From the NCBI GenBank assembly GCA_037954665.1, contig JBBMOL010000282.1, forward strand, positions 124,001 to 188,000: a stretch of DNA of 64,000 nucleotides, read 5' to 3'. Below are positions 33,316-45,393 of the stretch, in pieces. Numbering within the stretch: position 1 is the first letter of the stretch; each line of letters opens with the position of its first letter. A program made the position numbers and the translations under genes. The DNA comes from Laguncularia racemosa (lineage: Eukaryota; Streptophyta; Magnoliopsida; Myrtales; Combretaceae). The notes beneath the pieces were generated by a model. That model searched no databases, was not told where the DNA came from, and saw only the letters and a program-made list of their open reading frames with translations.

Positions 33316-34054
33316 CTTTGGTCCCCTCATCTAGTTGAAAGCTTTATTATATATGATGTCCATAGAGCTGTCATTGCAAATCAAGATTTTGGAAACGTAA
33401 AAATATGTCATTCAAGCTTAGATCATATGGTTATCGTCGTAAGGAAACATTATGTCTTCAAGGTCATCGTCAGAAAAAGTAATCATAGTATTTACTTTGG
33501 GACACTTCGCCTAAGTGCTATGTATGTTTTAATAGCTTCTAGATTGGGCATACGCCTTACACTGTGTGATAAACTGTCTTCCCACAACCAGTCCTCCGAT
33601 AATCATGTTTATGGTTCCCCATATGAGGCAGGCTTGTTGTTCTTCTTCCATTTCCTCCCTTCTTGCTCAGTTTGGGGGCTTATCATACTCTATGATGTAT
33701 TCCCATCAATAACCTCATCGGATAAGGTCTTCAAGGGCATTCTTTAACTGTGCGCAATTTTTAGTGGTGTAGCCTCTATCTTTATAAAAGTCATAGTATT
33801 TTGATTCTTATCACTTTGGTCCCCTCATCTAGTTGAAAGCTTTATTATATATGATGTCCGTAGAGCTGTCATTGCTAATCAAGATTTTGGAAACATCAAA
33901 ATATGTCATTCGAGCTTAGATCATAAGGGTATTGTCGTGAGGAAACATTATGTCTTCAAGGTCATCGTTGGAAAAAGTAATCATAGTATTTACTTTGGGA
34001 CACTTCGCCTAAGTGCTGTGTATGTTTTAATAGCTTCTAGATTGGGCATACGCC
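33316..34054 (-). repeat. Tandem array of a Tat-like gag fragment: copy 1 and start of copy 2
   Basis: Copies start at ctttggtcccctcatc: 33316 and 33814 here, 41241 and 41748 beyond the nested element. The period is 507 bp (498 in copy 1, which lacks 9 bp near 33650). Read on the minus strand, each unit encodes a degenerate gag end, YYDFYKDRGYTTKNCAQLKN then ALEDLIR, which is the zinc-knuckle/linker region typical of Tat-lineage gypsy gag. Stops and frameshifts make it non-functional. ACGCC at 34050-34054 is the left target duplication of the nested element. Confidence 0.85.
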
Positions 34055-35685
34055 TGATAGAGCCATTTTATACTCAATCTTTATAGTATAAATTGTGTTA
34101 AATTATTATTGATTTTATAGAAATCATAAGGAAATGGTACTTAATTCTATTATGGTGATAAATCAGGTTAAATGGAGTCAAGGTTACCAATTCAAGTAAA
34201 TTAGAGAAGTCATCTACAACTTGGTTCAAAGACAAGGATTTACACCGCCGGAGGGAAGTACATGGGCGTGTAATTTAAGTACACGGCCGTGTACTTAGTT
34301 TTGAATCAACAGGAAGATACACGGTTGAAGTACACGGCCGTATATCTGCCTAGGGGGAAGCACGATTTGAGGCACGGCCATGGTGCAAACCGTGTTACAC
34401 ACTGGACAAAAAGGCGGAAATGTGGACTTTCAACAGAGAGAGACACGGCTCATGATCTGGCCGTAGGAGAAACCGTGCTTGAAGCCGTGGTGGAAGCTAG
34501 ACGTGCCAAGGAGAAGAAATTGTGGAACTTTGACAAAGGAAGGCACGGTTGGAAATCTAACCGTAGTGTAGGCCATGGTATACACTGGACAAGGATGAAG
34601 ACTTATTGATTATGCACGGAGGAAGGCACAGTTGGAAATCTAGCCGTGGTGTAGGGCATGCCAGGAGGACGAATATTCACTTCTCGAAATCTACTTGAAA
34701 AAGGAAAGATATTTTCGTATCTTGCTAGCAAAAGATCACATGCCATCCCTCTAACAATATAAATAGAACTAACCCTAGAGGGTTAGGGGTTTTTTGGGAT
34801 CTTGAAGAACCTTGGATCATCTTGGAGGCAGAGCAGGCAACCGGGTTCATCATGTTTCTACTTTTTATTTTCGTTTTGTTGATGAACATGAGTAGATAAG
34901 CTGCTTTTCTAGCCAAAGGGTCATAGATGTTTAATTCTCCACGAATTGTGAGGTCTAATTGACTTGTATTTATTCTACTCTTTGTTTTTGGATATTCATA
35001 TATCTTCTGTACGTTTTGTCATTATTATCTTTGTTGATTGGTATGAATTAGAGCTCTTCTACTCAATTAACAAGTTAATATATTATCAACTAGCACGTCA
35101 AATCCGTAATTGTTTGATTGTTCTAGTCTTAGTGACACAATAACATGTTTGGTTATAAAATAGATGATCGAATTCATGTTATGGAGGTGTATGATCATGT
35201 TTAAATAGGTTATCTTATAATCTACTGGCCTGAATTGGTGGTCTCTCTAGTTTTTTTTAATGCTATTGGTAGATTAAATCCTAAGCGCTTGTCTAAGGTT
35301 GTCTAATCGATAAGAGAAATAATCAAAGAGCTTCTCTTGATTATCGAGGAAGTACAGAGAGATAGGTTGTTAGAGCTTGTTAATAACCATAACCAGTTTA
35401 TTTAGGAATAAAAATAGAAAACATTTGCATCGATGATCAATTCCTAGAATTAAACTATCTTGATTCCTTTGGCTAGGCTTTTATCAATATACGATTCTAT
35501 TATCTTGTTTTGACTTTATTTTGTTTCACAAACAAAACCCCCCCTCGTTTTCTTTTCCTCTTTATGGCCTTTGAATAGAAATATCTTTAACCAATCCCTG
35601 TGGATTCGACCCTACTCACCACTCTATGCAAATCATATAATTGTCTAGGAGTAGGTTTTATTTTTGTTGGATTCGACACCCATCA
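34055..35685 (+). repeat. 5' LTR of the gag-protease Athila-like element
   Basis: 1,631 bp. Region 34255-34680 is a dense array of CACGG and CCGTG words forming overlapping inverted repeats. A TATA-like word (caatataaatagaac) lies at about 34756. Small ORFs in it (34289-34609 and its counterpart in the 3' LTR) follow from this repeat and have no protein similarity. Confidence 0.93.
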
Positions 35686-35690
35686 AATTT

Positions 35691-35708
35691 TGGCACCGTT
35701 GCCGGGGA
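35691..35708 (+). other. Primer binding site, tRNA-Asp type
   Basis: TGGCACCGTTGCCGGGGA differs at one base from TGGCGCCGTTGCCGGGGA, the complement of plant tRNA-Asp used by Athila and related gypsy elements. It starts 5 bp after the LTR. Confidence 0.9.
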
Positions 35709-35736
35709 TTGGAGTCAAATTTATTTCTATTCTTGT

Positions 35737-38082
35737 ATGACTCGTTCTTCTCAGACATATGAATTAACTTATAATCCGGTGATTGAGAAGACTCTAAAGA
35801 GGCTGCGACAAGAAGCTAGATCATCCACTAGACTGAAGTTAGCATCGGATTTGTCTAACTCATCCTTTGATTCTGAAAAAGAAGACGATATGGCAAATCC
35901 CGAGTGAACATTAAGGGAATTGGCTGCACCGGATGTGAATCAACAACCACTTTGTATTCACTACCCCGAACTAGCTGTTGAATTCGAGTTAAAATCTGGG
36001 TTGATACATCTGCTACCCACCTTTCATGGTCTTGAGAATGAAGATCCTCACAAGCATTTGAAAGAGTTTCATGTAGTGTGTTCTAGTATGAGGCCGCAAG
36101 GAATAACCGACGATCAAATCAAGCTACGTGCTTTTCCATTTTCTTTAAGTACTAAAGCTAAAGATTGGTTATTTTATTTGCCTCCAGGTTCTATAACCAC
36201 TTGGACAGATATGGTGAGACTCTTCTTGGACAAATTCTTCCCCACATCCAGAGCCGCTGGTATAAGAAGAGAAATTTGTGGTATCAAACAGAGGGACACC
36301 GAGACTCTTCATGAGTATTGGGAGAGGTTCAAGCAACTGTGTGCAAGCTGTTCACAATATGGGATATCTGAACAACTTCTCATCCAATACTTCTATGAAG
36401 GCTTGCTTCCGATGGAAAGAAAGATGATGGATGCTGCAAGTGGAGGCGCCATAGTAAACAAAACCCCTGGTCAAGCTAGGGAATTGATCTCCATTATGGC
36501 TGCCAACTCGCAACAATTTGGGTATAGGCATGATACATCTTTAAGGAAGGTAAATGAGGTAAGTGTGTCTAACCTTGAACATCAAATTTCTAACCTAACC
36601 TCCCTTGTGCAGCAGATAGCTCTTGGAAATACCCAACAGGTGAAGGCTTGTGGAATTTATGCTGCTCCTAATCATCCTACCGACATGTGCCCCACATTAC
36701 AAGATGACAATCATGAACACGCCAATGCTGTAGGAGGATTCCCAGGACAACCACAAAGGAAGTATGACCCCTACTCGAATACTTACAATCCTGGATGGAG
36801 GGATCATCCTAACTTCCGATATGGCAATAACTCTCAACATTTCCAACAATTCTAGCCTAAGCCATCACACCAAGTACCCCAAGCTCCTTCCACTTCAGGT
36901 ATGTCTCTTGAGGATATTGTTAAGTCTCTCGCTGTTAATACCAAACAATTTCAAGAGGAAACAAAGCAAAGCATTCAAAACTTGGAGAATCAGGTAAGCC
37001 AACTTGCTTCTGCTGTAAACAGATTAGAAACTCAAGGTAAGTTACCTTCTCAAACTATTACAAACCTAAAGCAAAGCGTTAACGCAATTACCTTGAGAAG
37101 TGGAACTGAATTGCAGGGATCAAATAAGAAAGGACACCCATCTACTCTTAGGGAAGAGACTAAGAAAGAAATTTCAACGCCGAACCAGCAGGACAACCAG
37201 ATTAGCAAGTCTCTAGTTGAGCCATCAAAGGTCTCATTGATACCACCTCCTTTCCCCTCCAAATTGGCAAAATCCAAGAATGAAGCGGCAGAAAAAGAGA
37301 TTCTGGAAACTTTTCGCAAAGTCGAGGTAAATATTCCTTTGCTTGATGCAATTAAGCAAATACCGCGCTATGCTAGATTTCTCAAAGACTTGTGCACTAA
37401 CAAAAGGAAGCTAAAAGGCAATGAAAAGATTCGTGTGAGTGAAAATGTTTCAGCTATTATTCAGAAGAAGCTTCCTTCTAAATGTAAGGATCCAGGTATG
37501 TTTACCATTCCTTGCAAAATAGGTAATCTTGGAATCGCTAAAGCCATGTGTGATTTAGGAGCTTCTATCAATGTCATGCCTTTGTCTGTTTATCAACGTT
37601 TAAATGTTGGTCCTGTGAAGGAAACAGGTGTTATTGTTCAACTTGCTGACAGGTCCAATGTTTATCCTAAGGGAGTTCTAGAGGATGTTTTAGTTCAAGT
37701 CAATGGGTTGGTTTTTCCTGCTGATTTTTATGTGCTTGACATGGACGATAGTGATTCTCATACTTCATCACTGATATTATTAGGGCGACCATTCCTTAAG
37801 ACTTCTAAAACAAAAATTGATGTAAATGATGGCACCCTCACTATGGAATTTCATGGTGAAGTGATTAAATTTAACATTTATGATGCCATGAAACATCCTA
37901 GCGATATCTCCACTGTTTTTGTTGTGGATGTTATTAACCCATCACCACAGGCACCAAAGCTGGAATCAAAATCCTTATCCGAACATCTAGCCAAAGACGT
38001 TAAAGAAAAGCGCTTCATGGGAGGCAACCTATGTCAAAAAAAAAAATTAGTTTTGTTTTGCTTTAGTTTTGTTTTATTTTAG
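35737..38082 (+). pseudogene. Gag-protease polyprotein of the Athila-like element, two nonsense changes only
   Basis: ATG at 35737 opens a single frame of 781 codons to TAG/TAA at 38080-38082, interrupted only by TGA (35905-35907, where CGA is expected) and TAG (36853-36855, where CAG is expected). Domains: N-terminal acidic segment; Retrotrans_gag capsid (LRELAAPD, FELKSGLIHLLPTFHGL, DPHKHLKEFHVVCSSM, FFPTSRAAGIRREICGI, YEGLLPMERKMMDAASGG); a degenerate knuckle C..Y...HPTDMC; coiled coil (36900-37060); AITLRSG; protease with DLGASINVMP (about 37555) and LILLGRPFLKTSKTKIDV. Both stops are single C-to-T changes in CG or CHG context, so the ORF was probably open until recently. Confidence 0.93.
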
Positions 38083-39342
38083 TTTTGTTTTGATTTTAGT
38101 GTTATTTTGATATCTTTTGGATCAGCTGCAGCAAGGATACATATCATCATATGACACTTTCCAGAGCTTAAGGGGAGAACTCCAATACCAGGGAAGTACT
38201 AGTAATTCCTTTCTCTTATTCTCTAATGTTCCTTGAGTTGTTAATTCCTCTTCAATTGTGCTGAATTAGAAACAGTGAGGACACTGTTCAAGCTAAGTGT
38301 GGGGGAGAGGATAATAAAATATAGAGAATAGAGAATTGATCCATACTTTGAATGTTTGTCCTTAAGCAATTTTAAGCAAATTTTTTTTCAACATTATCAT
38401 GAAATCTAGAGATTGTACTAAATGTTGTAATAAGCATCTACAAAATGTGAAATTGACTTGTTCAAATGCTTTACTCACCCACTGCTGTGATTAGAATACT
38501 TGGTTAAAATTAAGTAGTGAAATCTTTAAGAAACAAATTTACCTTGTATTTAGCTTTAGAATTGGAAGTCTAAGAGTAGGTCGAGTCCTTAAGTGAAAAA
38601 TAAATAAGTTTACTTCTAGGTTATATTAGCTACTATATACTCTTTGAAAAAAATAAAAATAAAAAAATAAATAAATCAAGCATAGCCATTACTCTAATGA
38701 TTCAAGTAATTGAGTTAAGAGTATTCAAACTTGAATGTTAGAGTGAGGAAGAGTCCGTAGGGGTATCTCAAAACCCGATCACTTGAGTGATGAGCTCGGG
38801 ATGTTGCCGACTCAATGAACTCACTATAACGATAAGGGCGAAAAGGCGAAAGTTCATGAAAAGAAGCGGGCAAAAACCCGTCAAAATAGATGCTTGAATA
38901 AATCAAAAAAAAAAAACATGAATGTAAACATTCATTGAATAAAACAAGACATATAAAAGGGAGAATATCTAGCAAAGAGCTGATACCATATGCTTTTACT
39001 TTATGTTGTAAGGATTATATACTTGCTAATATCCAATGAAGTTTAATTGGGTGTTTTTCCTTAGTGAATTAAGAATTTACTTTTGGAAAAAAAAATTCTT
39101 TTGCTAAACATGAGGATTAAAGTTTGTTTTGTTTAGATTAGCTATTAAATTTTGTCCATGGTAATTTGATCACAGGAAACCAGTTTGGTTGAAGTAATAG
39201 ACATTAAAACTACAAGTCATGAATTACAAATGAATAGATGCTTAGAATGATGAAAAGAAAGTTTGTATAATCTATGACAGATTTTTCAATTGATTTGATG
39301 CAATTGCTTGAGGACAAGCAAGAGTTTAAGTGTGGGGGAATT
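38083..39342 (+). other. Non-coding 3' interior where pol would be
   Basis: 1.26 kb without RT, RNase H or integrase similarity. It holds a secondary purine tract aagtgtgggggagagg (38295-38310) after gaggacactgttc, an A-rich stretch near 38645-38670, and the phrase cttgaggacaagcaa (39308-39322). That phrase also precedes the polypurine tract of the autonomous-type Athila-like element (about 31212). The final polypurine tract is aagtgtgggggaattt (39327-39342). Confidence 0.8.
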
Positions 39343-40969
39343 TGATAGAGCCATTTATACTCAATCTTTATAGTATAAATTGTGTTAAATTATTATTGAT
39401 TTTATAGAAATCATAAGGAAATGGTACTTAATTCTATTATGGTGATAAATCAGGTTAAATGGAGTCAAGGGTGCCAATTCAAGTAAATTAGAGAAGTCAT
39501 CTACAACTTGGTTCAAAGACAAGGATTTACACCGCCGGAGGGAAGTACATGGGCGTGTAATTTAAGTACACGGCCGTATACTCGGTTTTGAATCAACGGG
39601 AAGATACACGGTTGAAGTACACGGCCGTGTATTTACCTAGGGGGAAGCACGGTTTGAGGCACGGCCATGGTGCAAACCGTGTTACACACTGGACAAGAAG
39701 GCGGAAATGTGGACTTTCAACAGAGAGAGACACGGCTCATGATCTGGCCGTAGGAGAAACCGTGCTTGAAGCCGTGGTGGAAGCTAGACGTGCCAAGGAG
39801 AAGAAATTGTGGAACTTTGACAGAGGAAGGCACGGTTGGAAATCTAACCGTGGTGTAGGCCGTGGAATACACTGGACAAGGATGAAGACTTGTTGATTAT
39901 GCACGGAGGAAGGCACGGTTGGAAATCTAGCCGTGGTGTAGGGCGTACCAGGCAGACGAATATTCACTTCTCGAAATCTACTTGAAAAAGGAAAGACATT
40001 TTCGTATCTTGCTAGCAAAAGATCACATGCCATCCCTCTAACAATATAAATAGAACTAACCCTAAAGGGTTAGGGGTTTTCTGGGATCTTGAAGAACCTT
40101 GGATCATCTTGGAGGCAGAGCAGGCAACCGGGTTCATCATGTTTCTACTTTTTATTTTCGTTTTGTTGATGAACATGAGTAGCTAAGCTGCTTTTCTAGC
40201 CAAAGGGTCATAGATGTTTAATTCTCCACGAATTGTGAGGTCTAATTGACTTGTATTTATTCTACTCTTTGTTTTTGGATATTCATATATCTTCTGAACG
40301 TTTTGTCATTATTATCTTTGTTGATTGGTATGAATTAGAGCTCTTCTACTCAATTAGCAAGTTAATATATTGTCAACTAGCACGTTAAATCCGTAATTGT
40401 TTGATTATTCTAGTCTTAGTGACACAATAACATGTTTGGTTATAAAATAGATGATCGAATTCACGTTATGGAGGTGTATGATCATATTTAAATAGGTTAT
40501 CTTATAATCTACTGGCATGAATTTGTGGTCTCTCTAGTTTTTTTAATGCTATTGGTAGATTAAATCCTAAGCGCTTGTCTAAGGTTGTCTAATCGATAAG
40601 AGAAATAATCAAAGAGCTTCTCTTGATTATCGAGGAAGTACGAAGAGATAGGTTGTTAGAGCTTGTTAATAACCATAACCAGTTTATCTAGGAATAAGAA
40701 TAGAAAACATTTGCATCGATGATCAATTCCTAGAATTAAACTATCTTGATTCCTTTGGCTAGGCTTTTATCAATATACGATTCTATTATCTTGTTTCGAC
40801 TTTATTTTGTTTCACAAACAAAACCCCCCCTCGTTTTCTTTCTCTTTATGGCCTTTGAATAGAAATATCTTTAACCAATCCCTATGGATTCGACCCTACT
40901 CACCACTATATGCAAATCATATAATTGTCTAGGAGTAGGTTTTATTTTTGTTGGATTCGACACCCATCA
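39343..40969 (+). repeat. 3' LTR of the gag-protease Athila-like element
   Basis: 1,627 bp, mate of 34055-35685. Visible differences are few, for example one T fewer in the GCCATTT run at the start and several transitions in the CACGG/CCGTG array. Ends CACCCATCA, followed by ACGCC. Confidence 0.93.
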
Positions 40970-42240
40970 ACGCCTTACACTGTGTGATAAACTGTCTTCC
41001 TACGACCAGTCCTCCGATAATCATGTTTATGGTGCCCCATATGAGGCAGGCTTGTTGTTCTTCTTCCATTTCTTCCCTTTCCTACCTTCTTGCTCACTTT
41101 GGGGGCTTATCATACTCTATGATGTATTCCCATCAATAACCTCATCGGATAAGGTCTTCAAGGGCATTCTTTAACTATGTGCAATTTTTAGTGGTGTAGC
41201 CTCTATCTTTATAAAAGTCATAGTATTTTGATTCTTATCACTTTGGTCCCCTCATCTAGTTGAAATCTTTATTATATATGATGTCCGTAGAGCTGTCATT
41301 GCTAATCAAGATTTTGGAAACGTCAAAATATGTCATTCAAGCTTAGATCATAAGGGTATTGTCGTGAGGAAACATTATGTCTTCAAGGTCATCGTTGGAA
41401 AAAGTAATCATAGTATTTACTTTAGGACACTTCGCCTAACTGCTGTGTATGTTTTAATAGCTTCTAGATTCGGCATACGCCTTACACTGTGTGATAAATT
41501 GTCTTCCTACGACCAGTCCTTCGATAATCATGTTTATGGTGCCCTATATGAGGCAGGCTTGTTGTTCTTCTTCCATTTCTTCCCTTTCCTCCCTTCTTGC
41601 TCACTTTAGGGGTTTATCATACTCTATGATGTATTCCCATAAATAACCTCATCAGATAAGGTCTTCAAGGGCATTCTTTAACTGTGTGCAATTTTTAGTG
41701 GTGTAGCCTCTATCTCTATAAAAGTCATAGTATTTTGATTCTTATCACTTTGGTCCCCTCATCTAGTTGAAAGCTTTATTATATATGATGTCCGTAGAGC
41801 TATCATTGCTAATCAAGATTTTGGAAACGTCAAAATATGTCATTCAAGCTGAGATCATAAGGGTATTGTCGTAAGGAAACATTATGTCTTCAAGGTCATC
41901 GTTGGAAAAAGTAATCATAGTATTTACTTTAGGACACTTTGCCTAAGTGCTGTGTATGTTTTAATAGCTTCTAGATTAGGCATACGCCTTATACTATGTG
42001 ATAAATTGTCTTCCTACAACCAGTCCTCTGATAATCATGTTTATGGTGCCCCATATGAGGCAGGCTTGTTGTTCTTCTTCCATTTCTTCCCTTTCCTCCC
42101 TTCTTGCTCACTTTGGGGGTTTATCATACTCTATGATGTATTCCCATCAATAACCTCATCGGATTAGGTCTTCAAGGGCATTCTTCAACTGTGTGCAATT
42201 TTTAGTGGTGTAGCCTCTATCTCTATAAAAGTCATAATAT
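40970..42240 (-). repeat. Tandem array of a Tat-like gag fragment: rest of copy 2, copies 3 and 4
   Basis: Copy 2 resumes at 40975 after the target duplication; copy 3 starts at 41241 and copy 4 at 41748. Copies 1-3 end with TTTTGATTCTTATCA, the terminus of the gag-protease family LTR; copy 4 instead runs on into tgttagaatttatt, the original gag sequence. On the minus strand copy 4 is therefore the first, contiguous with the upstream gag. The copies are highly similar by eye. Confidence 0.88.
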
Positions 42241-42290
42241 TTGTTAGAATTTATTTAAGTTGGGTTATTCCTCATCTTATTAAGCTAAGT

Positions 42291-42414
42291 TGATGTGCCT
42301 AAAGCCAAGATTTGAATTATCATTCAAATATTTATTAGATAAAGAGAAATAAGAGTAAATATGAGTGATTTAGATCTTCATCCAAATTTTGTTATGTATC
42401 CATCTAGGTCGCCG
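42291..42414 (-). repeat. 3' LTR with a large internal deletion
   Basis: Only 124 bp: both termini (tgatgtgcct and ggaaaattctcatca on the plus strand) match the 980-bp 5' LTR, but about 850 bp, including the TATA region, are gone. The join lies after ccaagattt near 42314. Confidence 0.85.
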
Positions 42415-44319
42415 GAAAATTCTCATCATCTCTTCGACTTCTGAAAGATTTGCCCTCAAATCTAGAAGGTCATTTACGGGACTAAACCTAGACATCTATG
42501 TTGGCTTGTTCTCCTGATTACTAGATGAAACTGAAGTAGTCCTAATCTACTCCTGAAATTTATGTACCTCAAATGGAGACATTGGTAAGAGTACTATTTG
42601 AGACCCTCCCATACTAAACATGTAGGTGTTTCTAAAACCATCATGTAACACCTTCCAATCAAACATCCAGGGCTTACCCAATAGTAAGTGGAATGCACAC
42701 ATAGGAATCACATCACACAAAATCTCATCGTAATACTTCTGCCCAACACTCATAGGCACCTTTGCCCTTAGTGTAACATGCATACTACCCTGATTATCTA
42801 ACCAACGCAAGTTATAAGGGCTAGGATATGGACTAGTAGATAATTGTAATTTGTCTACTAGTGCAGTAGATATAACATTCGTGCAACTACCACTATCTAT
42901 GATGAGTACACAAAGGTTACCTCTGATCCTGTAAGAAATGTGGAATATGTTCTCCCTCTATTTGTCCCTAGCATTAGGAGATAAAGTTAGAGTCCTGCAC
43001 AACACATTAATGAGTAAATACTATTCACCTGTACCCTCCTCATGTGTTTCTGCAGTCCGATCATCATAGTATTCCTGCAGTGCTATAGACAAATCTGTAA
43101 GCTCAACCTGTTCCTTTTTATCCTCAACATCCTCTCCAGCACCCTCTATAACAATCATAACCCTCTTATTAGGACACTATGCTGCCATATGCCTAAATCT
43201 CATGCATTTAAAGCATTTGATTTGGCGTACTTTCCCACTATTAGATCCTGGAACAATCTGCCTCACGTCTGGTGCTATTACCTCTTTACCCTTCTTAAAG
43301 GGTATGTTTTCCCTATTTATGCTGGGGGTAGCTCCATCCACTATTCTCATTGTATCACCTACTACCTTTGGTCCTCTTGATTGACCATCAGCTCCCATGG
43401 CCCTAGTAGTAATACTGGGTCTACTACTCGGAACCCTAAATAAATTGGATCACCTCTACCTCTCCACTTTCAAGGCCAACTGAATAGCCTCATCAAGTGT
43501 ACTATATCTCTATAGCTCGACAACACACACTATCTCATATTTCAACCCTGAGACGAAGTGTGCTAGGGTTTGCTCTAGAGGCTTAATTGACCCGCATCTA
43601 ATCATGAGGGTTTCAAACTCCTGCACATAATCATCAACCGCCTTGCCTCCCTGCCTTAATGTCTAAAGATGCATGAACAGTTCTTGCTTGTAGTGCTCAG
43701 GAATAAATCTTTTCCTCAAAACCCTCTTCATATCCCTCCATGTTTGTATCTCAACTTTCCCATCCCTGCGTCTACTGATAATCGGATTTTTCCACCATAA
43801 GGCAGCATACCTTGTAAACTTAACAGTAGCCAGTTGGACTCGGGTGTTATCATCGATCTCATAACATTCAAAGAGACCCTCAACTTTGTCCTCCCAGTCT
43901 AGATAATCATCAACTAAACCCCTGCCATCAAAAGAAGGCATCTGCAGCTTCACATATTCTAATCCCCGGGGTAGCCTGAAATCCCTATTTGGATAAGGAT
44001 TAGCCCAAAAGTTATCGTCCCTCTCTTCGCTGTAGGGGTGATGATCTCCCTCTATCCTTCTACCTAGATTTCCTCCTCCCACTATTCCTTCTCTTTAGAG
44101 GTTCTATGGAGTTACTCGAAGTGGCGCCTGAGGGTTTACCACTGGTGGTTATGGAAATGTCATCCTGTCAATCCTGGTTACCAAAGTAGCAACAACGGTA
44201 GTAAGATCTTGAAGCTATTCTTCCAAAGCCCTCCTACCTACAGTGTTATGACCCTGAACTCCACCAACCTGGCTATTAGCCTTATTGCCAATTCCCTCAT
44301 TCACACTGTCGTTGGACAT
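42415..44319 (-). pseudogene. Gag-protease of the minus-strand non-autonomous element
   Basis: ATG at 44319 begins MSNDSVNEGIGNKANSQVGG. The gag capsid core contains FDGRGLVDDYLDWEDKVE, FECYEIDDNTRVQLA, AALWWKN, VLRKRFIPEHYKQELF and LEQTLAHFVSGLKY. A zinc knuckle reads CFKCMRFRHMAA, with a stop one codon before the last Cys. The protease keeps the catalytic triad in VLIIDSGSCTNVIS (about 42890) and ends with LLLGKPWMFD. Stops are mostly TAG at Gln codons. The last coding part is SRFSPVNDLLDLRANL, ending at the LTR. A protein of this layout could supply particles and protease but no replication enzymes. Confidence 0.9.
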
Positions 44320-45376
44320 GTTTTTGATTTAATGAAGTAATCCCACAAATTACAGTACACTCCTTCAACAACACTAACCTACACGTTTAATAACCACAAT
44401 AATATAATAACCCATGTTGCAAAAGCTTTAAGGCACAAAGAAATAATTCAATACTCCAAGTAAAGCTCAATAAATGAAGTACACACAACTACTTTCAAGT
44501 AGATAGAGTTAAATTCAGCTACAAGTGTTTAAGTAGTTAGTTCAATTACATTCACACTTTAATAACTTGTTTGAATTTCAAATTCTACTACTCACTTTCC
44601 TTTTTCTTGCCTTGGCTTCTCTCTACTTAAATACACAATTGGCAGTAAGGAAACACATACACAACACACCATTCACCGCCACATAAATTCCCTTTATGGT
44701 CATGGTTCACAATGTTTCACGCCACCAACAACAAATAGCTTGAGAACACCTACAACAACCAACACCAAATGTACACACCCTTCACTAAGTTTCAAAAAAA
44801 AAAAATACAACACTATATACAATCCTCCTTAAGCCACGGTACACTTCCCACTTCCACAAACTATAACAAAAACCGCAACTTCAATGCAAAATAAGGCAGC
44901 TCACTTTCAAATTCAAAAAGGAGTTCAAGTAGTGCAAGATTCCACAAATGGTAAGAAGCTATTTCAAATTCAAATGACACATAATTAAACAATGACTTAA
45001 TATGTGTTTTGAAATTTCAAATTGGCTTCTTAATTCACACTTCAATTCTGAAATTTCAAATCTGAAAACACAAGTGCTACTCCTCCAATATTTCGAAAAA
45101 TACATAACGTAAATCCACTTCACCAATTGAACACCACTCTTACTCCTTCACGGTTTACTTCCCATACACTATACCTTCACGGCTAACAATCAACAAATCC
45201 AAGAGTGTTCAAATCTCCAAGTGTTCAACCATTGATCAACAAGATAACAATTCAACAACACAACAAAAAAAAAAAAAAATTCAAGTTCACACCAACAATT
45301 TTCAGATCAAGGTGCTACTCAACAAACCCCTAATTTCCGAATTCAAATTGCATCTAACCCCTTCCTATAACCTCAA
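44320..45376 (-). other. Leader of the minus-strand gag-protease element
   Basis: About 1.06 kb of untranslated sequence between primer site and gag ATG. It is rich in CA-type words and poly-A patches (44799-44808, 45265-45278). A part near 44460-44960 is homologous to 7560-8065 and, in reverse, to about 57100-57700. No ORF is supported. Confidence 0.75.
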
Positions 45377-45388
45377 GCTCTGATACCA
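45377..45388 (-). other. Primer binding site, tRNA-iMet, perfect
   Basis: On the minus strand TGGTATCAGAGC, five bases from the LTR end GGCACATCA at 45394. Confidence 0.93.
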
Positions 45389-45393
45389 AAAGG

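Larger units (their letters stand above)
34055..40969 (+). mobile_element. Complete non-autonomous Athila-like element with gag and protease only (6.9 kb)
   Basis: The LTRs are at 34055-35685 and 39343-40969, TGATAGAGCC...CACCCATCA, with an exact duplication ACGCC at 34050-34054 and 40970-40974. A tRNA-Asp type primer site is at 35691-35708. One long frame codes gag and aspartic protease, followed by 1.26 kb of non-coding sequence and a polypurine tract. Nothing resembling RT, RNase H or integrase is present. The LTRs differ by few substitutions, so insertion was recent relative to its surroundings. It would need enzymes from an autonomous relative to move. Two solo LTRs of the same family are in this window. 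Confidence 0.95.

Noticed and set aside
33427..33747. Plus-strand ORFs repeated at 33427, 40884, 41364 and 41952
   Set aside because: They are antisense to the degenerate Tat-like gag units of the tandem array. The minus-strand reading has the recognisable family motif, so these are shadows.
34289..34609. A ~106-residue ORF in the LTR, with a near-identical ORF at 39588-39896
   Set aside because: Both lie in the two LTRs of one young element, so similarity follows from LTR duplication. The composition comes from the CACGG/CCGTG repeat and no domain is recognisable.
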